DNA of 25,444 bases from an uncultured Candidatus Saccharibacteria bacterium (GTDB taxonomy: Bacteria > Patescibacteriota > Saccharimonadia > Saccharimonadales > Saccharimonadaceae). The notes under the pieces are model-generated. The model saw only the letters and a list, made by a program, of their open reading frames with translations, did no database searches and was not told where the DNA came from. A program made the position numbers and the translations under genes. The stretch's first letter is position 1. Every line of letters starts with the position of its first letter. Location of the stretch: positions 1-25,444 of the forward strand of contig CAOLNK010000002.1 in assembly GCA_948477625.1 (NCBI GenBank). Reading direction: 5' to 3'. Positions 1 to 6,264 of this stretch are shown here, in pieces.

Positions 1-59
1 GCTACGCCGGTTTCCCCCTCCGCTGCCTTAGTACTGTATTAGACATGTAGAGGGGAGAG
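1..59 (+). pseudogene. 3' end of a FISUMP-like variable cassette (copy 1, cut by window edge)
   Basis: Reading from base 3, the frame encodes YAGFPLRCLSTVLDM and stops with TAG at 48-50. Bases 1-52 are identical to 24033-24084 and just beyond in the second copy, and the last ~40 bases before the stop also match copy 3 on the minus strand. Similarity continues past the stop (GTAGAG followed by a purine-rich stretch ending in GGAGA) and is then lost. Everything upstream lies outside the window, so it is unknown whether this copy is a full gene or a fragment. It sits directly upstream of the mraY promoter. The family assignment rests on the longer copies. Confidence 0.75.
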
Positions 60-66
60 ACTAATA

Positions 67-75
67 TGATATAAT
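67..75 (+). promoter_or_regulatory. Extended -10 promoter of mraY, probably leaderless
   Basis: TGA-TATAAT (TATAAT at 70-75) ends 6 bases before the mraY ATG. No good -35 box is seen at 17 bp and there is no ribosome-binding site between the -10 and the ATG. Transcription would start at or next to the start codon. The same arrangement recurs at eight other genes in this window. Confidence 0.75.
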
Positions 76-81
76 GGTAGT

Positions 82-1110
82 ATGGCTGATACGCTGAATA
101 ATGAAGCATTTTATGGGCTGATTTTGGCATTGGCGGCGTTTTTCTTGGCGACTTTTTTGACGCCAATTTATACTTATTTTGCGTATAAATATAAGTTTTG
201 GAAAAAGCAGAAGAAGACGACCGTGACGGGTGAGGCGTTGCCAGTGATGACGAAGTTGCATGCAAAGAAGTTTACACGACATTTTCCGACGATGGCGGGG
301 ATTATTGGCGTGGTGACGGTGTTGATTGTGACTTGGATTTGCAATTTGAACCGTGAACAAACTTGGCTACCGTTAGTAGGGTTTGTGGGGGGGAGTGTTG
401 TGGGGTTGATTGACGATTTGATTAATGTATTCGGCAGCGGTAGAGGAGCAGCTGGGCTTAGGGCGCCAGTGAAGTTTGCGATGATTACAGCGATTGGCAC
501 AGCGCTAGGTTGGTGGTTTGCAGTGAAATTAGGCTGGACAAGCATTGAGATCCCGTTTGTGGGAGATTGGCAGGTAGGGACGATTGGAATGATTTTGATT
601 TTTACTTTTGCAGTAGTGGCGACGTCGAATGCGGCAAATATTTCGGACGGCTTGGATGGTTTGGCGGGAGGTCTAGCAATGTTGGCGTATGGTGCATATG
701 CAGTAATTGCGCTCTTCCAAGGGCAATGGATGTTAACTGGATTTTGTTTGACGGTGGTGGGGTGGCTACTATCGTATATTTGGTTTAATGTGCCACCGGC
801 ACGGTTTATGATGGGGGATGTGGGGTCGTTCGCAATTGGTGCTGGCTTAGGTGTTGTAGCAATGATGACGAATGCGTTTTTCCTGTTGCCGATTATCGGG
901 TTTTTGTTTGTGGTGGAAGCTGGGTCGAGCTTGATTCAGATTTTTTGGAAAAAGGTGTTTCATAAGAAGTTGTTTATTTCAGCACCGATTCATCATCATT
1001 TAGAGGCGCGGGGATGGGGCGAGGCGAAGATTGTGATGCGATTTTGGGTGATTGCGGGGGTATTTGCTTTGATTGGAGTATTTTTGGCAGTGCAAGGGGG
1101 AATTATCTAG
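82..1110 (+). CDS. mraY: Phospho-N-acetylmuramoyl-pentapeptide-transferase MraY
   Basis: Integral membrane enzyme that transfers phospho-MurNAc-pentapeptide to undecaprenyl phosphate to make lipid I, the first membrane step of peptidoglycan synthesis. The 342 residues contain about ten hydrophobic segments and the family motifs in order: the Asp-Asp pair near residue 111 (GLIDDLINVFG), NAANISDGLDGLAGG near 184-198, MMGDVGS near 243, and the PIHHHLE histidine cluster near 303. Length is close to the usual 320-360. The ATG at 82 is chosen because an extended -10 lies just upstream. It is the first gene of a cell-wall/division operon; ftsW follows after 13 bases. murD, usually between mraY and ftsW, is absent. 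Confidence 0.96.
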   Translation: MADTLNNEAFYGLILALAAFFLATFLTPIYTYFAYKYKFWKKQKKTTVTGEALPVMTKLHAKKFTRHFPTMAGIIGVVTVLIVTWICNLNREQTWLPLVGFVGGSVVGLIDDLINVFGSGRGAAGLRAPVKFAMITAIGTALGWWFAVKLGWTSIEIPFVGDWQVGTIGMILIFTFAVVATSNAANISDGLDGLAGGLAMLAYGAYAVIALFQGQWMLTGFCLTVVGWLLSYIWFNVPPARFMMGDVGSFAIGAGLGVVAMMTNAFFLLPIIGFLFVVEAGSSLIQIFWKKVFHKKLFISAPIHHHLEARGWGEAKIVMRFWVIAGVFALIGVFLAVQGGII

Positions 1111-1123
1111 GTGGGCCGAGGCG

Positions 1124-2332
1124 ATGCGTAAACACAAAAGTGATAGGATTATTGGAGCGCTAACAATGGTGCTTTTAGGGGTGGGTTTAATTATGATTTA
1201 TGCGATTGGCCCGATGCGGGCAAATGTAGTGAATGCAGCTTATGGCACTGATGTGGGTGAAAATTCGTTTTTCTTCCATCAAGTGGCTTGTGTATTAGTG
1301 TCATTATTGGCGCTGATTTTGGCGTTTAAGTTGCCATATAGTTTTGTACGCAAATTTGGTAAGGCGATTTTGATTTTAGGTTTGGTGATGTGTGGCATGT
1401 TGGCGATGCTGGCGTTGGTGGGGAGTGGGCTAGCGAAGTGCGAATTGGGAGCGTGCCGGTGGTTTAATCTAGGAAGTTTGCTGAGTTTTCAGCCAGCTGA
1501 AGTGCTGAAATTGGGATTAATTTTATATTTGGCGGGCTTAATGGCAGAGCGAAAGAAGGAGGGAAAGCTCGAGAGCTGGCCGGATTTTTGGTTGCCGTTT
1601 GCGATTGTGTGCGGATTAACACTAGGGTTTGTAGTGGTGATTCAGCGGGACTTGGGTACTGGTGTAACATTGATGGCGATTATCCTCGGGATGCTTTTTA
1701 TGAGTGGAGTGAAATTGAGATATTTTGCGCTAGTGTTGGGTGTGATTTTGGTTGCTGGAGTGTTAGCAATTGTAACGTCGCCACATCGAGTTGAGCGGCT
1801 CCTGACGTTTAGCAGTGATGAATCAAGTGATTCTTATCATATCGAGAATGCAATGATTGCAATTGGTAGTGGTGGTTTGATGGGCGTGGGGCCAGGGAAC
1901 AGTGTGCAGGCAACAGGGTATTTGCCAGAATCAATTAATGACTCGGTGTTCGCAGTGATTGGTGAAACTTTTGGGTTCGTAGGGTTGTTAGCGATTGTGG
2001 TTTGTTTTACGACTTTGCTTTTGCGGTTACTGAGGACGGCGAATTACTTACGTGATGATGAGCAAGAGCTAGTGGTAGTGGGAATTTTTGCTTGGGTGAC
2101 GGCGCATGTGGTGGTGAATATCGCGGCAATGACTGGCTTGTTGCCACTCACCGGGATTACCTTGCCGCTTTTGAGCTACGGTGGCACAAGTATGATGTTT
2201 ACAGCGGTGGCGTTGGGTTTGGCTTTGCAACTTTCATGTTATACTAGTAGAGAACCAAGAACAGAAAAATCGGTGAAGCGTGTGGAAACGGTGAGCCGGA
2301 GACAGGGAAGCTTGAATAGGAGATTGGACTAA
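1124..2332 (+). CDS. ftsW: Lipid II polymerase / cell division protein FtsW (SEDS family)
   Basis: SEDS-family polytopic membrane protein that polymerises lipid II at the division site with a partner class B PBP. About ten hydrophobic segments are visible. Family signatures include FQPAEVLKLG near residue 122, the QRDLGTG loop near 173, an extracellular stretch with GSGGLMGVGPG, ESINDSVFAVIGE, and the C-terminal PLTGITLPLLSYGGTS near 343-357. The start at 1124 is preferred over an in-frame ATG at 1073 that would overlap mraY, because AGGTGG and GAGG lie just upstream and the N-terminus then begins MRKHKSDR before the first membrane segment. RodA is a close paralogue; the mraY-murG context favours FtsW. 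Confidence 0.93.
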   Translation: MRKHKSDRIIGALTMVLLGVGLIMIYAIGPMRANVVNAAYGTDVGENSFFFHQVACVLVSLLALILAFKLPYSFVRKFGKAILILGLVMCGMLAMLALVGSGLAKCELGACRWFNLGSLLSFQPAEVLKLGLILYLAGLMAERKKEGKLESWPDFWLPFAIVCGLTLGFVVVIQRDLGTGVTLMAIILGMLFMSGVKLRYFALVLGVILVAGVLAIVTSPHRVERLLTFSSDESSDSYHIENAMIAIGSGGLMGVGPGNSVQATGYLPESINDSVFAVIGETFGFVGLLAIVVCFTTLLLRLLRTANYLRDDEQELVVVGIFAWVTAHVVVNIAAMTGLLPLTGITLPLLSYGGTSMMFTAVALGLALQLSCYTSREPRTEKSVKRVETVSRRQGSLNRRLD

Positions 2333-3606
2333 TGAAAGTATTGGTAGTAGGTGGGGGGTCTGGTGGGCATATTACACCGGCAGTGGCGGTGATACGGGAA
2401 TTAATGGAATTGAAGCCACGGACACGGGTGGAGTTTTGGACGGATCGTAAATACTACAAGAATGTTGTAAAGATTACAACGGAAATTGGTGTAAGTTGGG
2501 GCTCAAGTGTACAAGAGACTAGCAAACGTAATCCGTATATTCGAGTGCGCAAGATATGGGCGGGGAAGTTTCATCGCTATGCGGGCTGGACTTGGAAAGA
2601 TTATTTTATTAATTTTGGCACGACATTAAAGGATTTGGTGTGGGGTAATATTACGGGGTTTGTGGGCTTTGTGGCAGGATTAGTGCAAAGCTTTGGGCGG
2701 TTATTATTGCCAGGGAAACGTCCAGATGTAATCTTCTTGAAAGGTGGCTTTGTGGGGTTGCCAGTGGGGTTGGTAGCACAGTTGTTTAAGATCCCGTATA
2801 TTGTGCACGAGTCGGATGCGGTGCCGGGTTTGGCGAACCGGTTATTAATGAAACATGCTGCGGTAATTACGGCAGGTTGGAGTGAGCTGAGAGGGGTGAC
2901 GGATTATGTACAAGTAGGGATTCCGGTGGCGCCAGAATTCAAGCAGGTAAGTGTGATGCAGCAAAAGACTTTGAAAAAGGTGTTTGGGTTTGACCCAGAA
3001 CGGCCGTTAGTGGTGGTGACAGGCGGGAGCCAGGGTTCGCTAAATATTGATAATGCGATAAAAGAAATCTTACCGGAGATGCTAAAGTTTACTAGTGTAG
3101 GTTTGGTGGCTGGGCGTAAACATTACGAAGATATGGTGGAGTTGAAGAAGTACGAGGAATGGGATAAGGCGAAATTGCAGTCGAATTTCCGGATGTGGGA
3201 GTTTAATTCGGCGATGCATGAGCTGATGGGGGCGGCTGATGTGGTGGTGAGTAGAGCGGGCGCGACTACGATTGCGGAGTTAGCGGCGCTAGGAAAGGCG
3301 GTAGTGCTGGTGCCGTTTGAACGGTTGCCAGGTGGTCACCAGGTGAAGAATGCTGAGAGGCTGCAGGACAAAGGCGCAGTGGTGATGGTGACAGATGAGC
3401 GGATGCAACAGCAACCAGGGATTTTGTTAGAAGAAATGCGACATTTGATGCGTTCGCCTAAGGAGCGGGCGGTTTTGGCGGAGAAGCTGCATGCCGAAGC
3501 TAAGCCAGATGCGGCGAAGAGTTTGGCGAAAATGATTTTGCAAATTGGCGAGGAAGGGGTTCCAGCTAAAATTGAGCAGGTGGGTGAGGATGAGAAGCCG
3601 GAATAA
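2332..3606 (+). CDS. murG: UDP-GlcNAc:undecaprenyl-PP-MurNAc-pentapeptide GlcNAc transferase MurG
   Basis: GT28-family peripheral membrane glycosyltransferase that adds GlcNAc to lipid I to form lipid II. The N-terminal glycine-rich loop GGGSGGHITPA is at residues 7-17. FLKGGFVGLPVGL, the acceptor-side HESDAVPGLANR near 158, and the donor-domain GGSQGS near 230 and SRAGATTIAELAALGKA near 304-320 all match the family. At 424 residues it is about 60-70 longer than typical MurG; the extra length lies mainly around residues 78-125, an aromatic and hydrophobic insertion, and at the acidic C-terminus. It overlaps ftsW by one base (TAATG), so the two are probably translationally coupled. It contains one copy of the GTTGTAA-N3-TTACAAC palindrome. 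Confidence 0.95.
   Translation: MKVLVVGGGSGGHITPAVAVIRELMELKPRTRVEFWTDRKYYKNVVKITTEIGVSWGSSVQETSKRNPYIRVRKIWAGKFHRYAGWTWKDYFINFGTTLKDLVWGNITGFVGFVAGLVQSFGRLLLPGKRPDVIFLKGGFVGLPVGLVAQLFKIPYIVHESDAVPGLANRLLMKHAAVITAGWSELRGVTDYVQVGIPVAPEFKQVSVMQQKTLKKVFGFDPERPLVVVTGGSQGSLNIDNAIKEILPEMLKFTSVGLVAGRKHYEDMVELKKYEEWDKAKLQSNFRMWEFNSAMHELMGAADVVVSRAGATTIAELAALGKAVVLVPFERLPGGHQVKNAERLQDKGAVVMVTDERMQQQPGILLEEMRHLMRSPKERAVLAEKLHAEAKPDAAKSLAKMILQIGEEGVPAKIEQVGEDEKPE
2464..2480. repeat. 17-bp palindrome GTTGTAA-AGA-TTACAAC in murG
   Basis: Perfect 7-bp arms around a 3-bp centre, inside murG and encoding VVKITT. The same arms recur in topA (11856-11872) and prmC (20452-20468), and a decayed copy lies at 13077-13090. 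Confidence 0.8.
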
Positions 3607-4141
3607 ACAACGTGCGCAGATGCGCTTGGGTCAGACAATTGTGGCCGAGCGTGAACATGTTGAATCTGAATCCGAGCGGATGCAGGCGCGCAAAAAAGCC
3701 CATCGGCGTCAGACTACTTCGATTTTGATTGTGACTTTGATGTTGTTGATTTTGGGGTTAGCCTTCTATCTTGGCATGAAGGAATTAGCAATTACGCCAG
3801 AGATTGATGTTGCTGAAAACATGTACCAGATAAAAGCGGAAATTGTGGACGAAGATCATCGAGGACAGATTTCTAGCCGGGTGCGAATGTACATTGCGGA
3901 TTTAGAGCAGGATTTGCAGGATTTGGGGTTAAGAGTGACAAAAGTAACTCTCCCGACTGGTACGAGTCGGGAACTCTATGTAGATATTGATGGGCAGGAA
4001 GCCTATTATAAGGTAGATATTGACCGGGGGGCAGCGGTGACGGCGGAAGACATTGAGAGGATGACGCGTTATTTGAAGGAACGAGGCCTGCATCCGGGAT
4101 ATGTAGATGTACGGGTTGAAGGAAAAGCTTACTATAAATAG
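3590..4141 (+). CDS. FtsQ/DivIB-like cell division protein (putative)
   Basis: A 183-residue bitopic membrane protein. It has a long basic cytoplasmic N-terminus (rich in R, K, Q to about residue 44), a single membrane segment near 45-66 (SILIVTLMLLILGLAFYLG), and an extracytoplasmic domain ending in YVDVRVEGKAYYK, which resembles the last beta strand of FtsQ/DivIB. The position after murG is the usual place of ftsQ in dcw clusters. The extracytoplasmic part is short and a POTRA domain is not obvious by eye, so the name is an inference. The ATG at 3590 follows a GGTGGGTGAGG stretch and overlaps murG by 17 bases. A longer in-frame start at 3545 lies deeper in murG and has no better ribosome-binding site. 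Confidence 0.6.
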   Translation: MRSRNKQRAQMRLGQTIVAEREHVESESERMQARKKAHRRQTTSILIVTLMLLILGLAFYLGMKELAITPEIDVAENMYQIKAEIVDEDHRGQISSRVRMYIADLEQDLQDLGLRVTKVTLPTGTSRELYVDIDGQEAYYKVDIDRGAAVTAEDIERMTRYLKERGLHPGYVDVRVEGKAYYK

Positions 4142-4150
4142 CTTATTCTA

Positions 4151-4179
4151 TTGACTTTTTGAGTGATGTGTGCTATAAT
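4151..4179 (+). promoter_or_regulatory. Sigma-70-type promoter of the lipoprotein gene
   Basis: TTGACT (4151-4156), a 17-bp spacer, TGC, then TATAAT (4174-4179). This is close to the ideal housekeeping promoter. Predicted start near 4186, giving an ~80-nt leader before the ATG at 4266. Confidence 0.88.
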
Positions 4180-4187
4180 GGTGGAGA

Positions 4188-4214
4188 GGGGCTGATTTTG
4201 ATGTCCCCATTTTT
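4188..4214 (+). terminator. Possible attenuator hairpin at the very start of the lipoprotein mRNA
   Basis: GGGGC (4188-4192) can pair with GUCCCC (4203-4208, one U bulged), followed at once by five Ts (4210-4214). It would form within the first 30 nt of the transcript. The stem is short, so it may be a 5' protective hairpin and not a true terminator. A normal ribosome-binding site AGGAGG (4252-4257) serves the gene downstream. Confidence 0.4.
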
Positions 4215-4265
4215 GCAACTTAACAGGTAAAAATCGCTGATATCATAAAATAGGAGGGAATTACG

Positions 4266-5603
4266 ATGAAGAGATGGCGAGGAATATTAATAGTAACATG
4301 TTTGACTGTGGTTTTGTTGAGTGGTTGTGCGCTGGAAGATGAACAAATAAAGTTCGTGGCGACGCGCGACGAGGGTGTTGAACCTTGGGGATTACAAGAC
4401 GCGATGGTGGGCTCTTCTAACATGACTAGAACAGTTTCGGAGGAACAGCTGGAGGAAAAACAGACTGAATTCCCGGAGGTAGAACTGGAGGCGGACATCT
4501 TAGGAATTTATGAGATTTCTGATGGCGCTGAAGGGGAACGAAAAACTGTGACTTCCCGGCTGAGCGCAGGGAAAGAGTACGAAATTACAGCACGAGTATT
4601 GTTGGCTACTGATGCAGAAGCAGTTCTTGGTCAAGAACTGGATTTTTTGCTGGAATTACCTACGGTGGTAGAGAAAGGCAAAAAATCCGAACTTGTTGTA
4701 GCGGTCTTTGCAAATGGGGCGGCGGTAATTAGAAATGAGTTTGCAGTGACAGCACCAGCGCATGATTTGCGTTTGGAATATGTACCGGAAACTTATATAG
4801 TTGTCCGAAATAACGTGAAGTTGGAGTTAGAGGCTGGTGATGTGCTCTGGAATGAAGACGCTAACCATCAAAAGCAGTCACTGGACTATCTGACGAAGAT
4901 GGATCGGCAATTGGGGGTGTATGAGTATATCTTGAGCTATCATGTGCGTACTGAGATTTTGGATACACAACAGGATGAAGTGCTGATGCAAGTGGCAGAG
5001 TCGATGAGCATCCGGTTGGAGGGAATTTCACACCAATATTCAGATTCCAGAGATAAAAGTTCGGCTCTGTTGGCATTGAACGATTGTTTGCGGGATAACT
5101 ACTTCGTGGAGGAAACGTTCTTATGTGAAGGCGCGATTTATATCGCGGTCGAGGTTTTCTTGCCGGATTGGGCTAGGGAATATGCTGAACAGTATGGCTT
5201 GGTGGTAACTTGGTACAATTATCTGGACGCTCCGGGGTGTGGAATTGGGGCGAGTCTGCCGATATTCCCTGATAATCTGGGGCACGTGGAGGCAAGTTTT
5301 GAAAATCTGCGTTTGACGCCGATAATGATCGAGGAGGCAAAAGATACTGTTGGTGCCCTGACGCCTTATCCGGTGACGCCACTGTCGGTTTGGGCTAAGA
5401 AGGAAAACGAAGTTTTTGCGCTTGAAAACTTAGCTCTAATAGAGATGCCGACAGAGGTGGTAGAGGAACCGAGGATGGGCCGGCAATGCGTGACACAGGT
5501 ATTGGGTGGGGAAATAATAGAACGATTACCTGCCAGTAATAGATTTTATGTAGTAATAGGCACAGATTTGATCTGTGTTGAGAATGAAGATGTCAGCGAA
5601 TAA
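4266..5603 (+). CDS. Secreted lipoprotein of unknown function
   Basis: A 445-residue protein I cannot assign to a family. The N-terminus is a lipoprotein signal peptide: basic MKRWR, a hydrophobic core, and the lipobox LLSGC with the cysteine at about residue 21, so the mature protein should be lipid-anchored outside the membrane. The rest is acidic, without further membrane segments, and appears beta-rich with alternating hydrophobic residues. Five further cysteines (in contexts DCLRD, FLCEG, PGCGIG, RQCVTQ, DLICVEN) could form disulfides. It has its own strong promoter, an AGGAGG ribosome-binding site 8 bases before the ATG, and its own terminator, so it is a single-gene unit after the division operon. 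Confidence 0.8.
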   Translation: MKRWRGILIVTCLTVVLLSGCALEDEQIKFVATRDEGVEPWGLQDAMVGSSNMTRTVSEEQLEEKQTEFPEVELEADILGIYEISDGAEGERKTVTSRLSAGKEYEITARVLLATDAEAVLGQELDFLLELPTVVEKGKKSELVVAVFANGAAVIRNEFAVTAPAHDLRLEYVPETYIVVRNNVKLELEAGDVLWNEDANHQKQSLDYLTKMDRQLGVYEYILSYHVRTEILDTQQDEVLMQVAESMSIRLEGISHQYSDSRDKSSALLALNDCLRDNYFVEETFLCEGAIYIAVEVFLPDWAREYAEQYGLVVTWYNYLDAPGCGIGASLPIFPDNLGHVEASFENLRLTPIMIEEAKDTVGALTPYPVTPLSVWAKKENEVFALENLALIEMPTEVVEEPRMGRQCVTQVLGGEIIERLPASNRFYVVIGTDLICVENEDVSE

Positions 5604-5614
5604 TAAAACCTGTA

Positions 5615-5644
5615 AAAAATGCCCTGCAGTTTAGGGCATTTTTT
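5615..5644 (+). terminator. Intrinsic terminator of the lipoprotein gene
   Basis: AAAAAATGCCCT / AGGGCATTTTT hairpin with a 7-base loop and a T-tract, starting 12 bases after the stop codon. The flanking A- and T-runs make it able to work in both directions. Confidence 0.9.
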
Positions 5645-5645
5645 C

Positions 5646-6215
5646 ATGGAGTAGTTCTCTGCTTTTGTTCGGGTTTTGTTCTAGTTTTGAAAATGAGAAA
5701 AAGTTCGGCTTGGAGTATGTATTTTGGGTGTGGGCTATGTGAGTATTGAAAGGCGTTTTTTTGTTACAAAAACAAGGGAATTTAGAAAAAAATGAAAAGT
5801 CGGCGGCGCACGGGCGGGCGGAGGCGATTTATAGGGGTGGGTTTTATAGACACTCATATTATAGGTTAAATTGCTTATGGTTGTCGTAAAACATGTATTG
5901 TGCGACATTACGTTTATGTTAAAAAGACGAGTGTTCATGCGTCTTTGTGTCGTAGTTTTGTCTGATTCTGCCGGGGTTTGGGCCAATAATTCTGCTTGTA
6001 ATTCCCCAGCTGATAATGCTAGACTAGTAACGTGGTGTTATGTTCTATTGTTGCTGGTATTTTGTTTATGGTTGTATATATTTCTGGGTGGTGGGGTCAT
6101 TCGCGTGCGCTTCCTGGGCGAAATGACGAATAACGAGGGAAGGAGAGGGGCTCAAAAGGCGGTGGCGGGTGTAGCGGTGAAGTTAGGGGAATTACAGGGG
6201 AACGATAGGATAAAC
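5646..6215. other. Gene-poor intergenic region with one weak ORF
   Basis: About 570 bases between two terminators. There is an A/T hairpin TTTTTGT-T-ACAAAAA near 5757-5771, a GC-rich patch near 5800-5825 (CGGCGGCGC and CGGGCGGGCGG), and one open frame listed separately. I see no tRNA, no convincing promoter with two boxes, and no copy of the cassette repeat. Confidence 0.6.
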
Positions 6216-6245
6216 AAAAAGCACCCCGATATCCGGGGTGCTTAA
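5877..6245 (+). CDS. Doubtful small membrane protein
   Basis: The frame from ATG 5877 encodes about 122 residues with one clear hydrophobic segment (VTWCYVLLLLVFCLWLYIFL) in the middle and a charged C-terminal tail. No recognised family. There is no ribosome-binding site; a TATTAT lies 14 bases before the ATG, and another in-frame ATG at 5937 gives a shorter version. The last codons fall inside the terminator hairpin shared with the converging ATPase gene, which is unusual and speaks against the full frame being translated. The G/T-rich strand bias of the region produces chance ORFs, so confidence is low. Confidence 0.3.
   Translation: MVVVKHVLCDITFMLKRRVFMRLCVVVLSDSAGVWANNSACNSPADNARLVTWCYVLLLLVFCLWLYIFLGGGVIRVRFLGEMTNNEGRRGAQKAVAGVAVKLGELQGNDRINKKHPDIRGA
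6216..6243. terminator. Bidirectional terminator downstream of the T4SS-type ATPase gene
   Basis: AGCACCCCG (6220-6228) pairs with CGGGGTGCT (6234-6242) around a 5-base loop. On the minus strand it is followed by five Ts, so it chiefly ends the ATPase gene, whose stop is 22 bases away. Confidence 0.9.
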
Positions 6246-6264
6246 TTCCCTGCGGCTCTTTTTA

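Noticed and set aside
5735..5986. 83-residue minus-strand ORF
   Set aside because: No ribosome-binding site or promoter, low-complexity composition, and it is opposite the G/T-rich gap.
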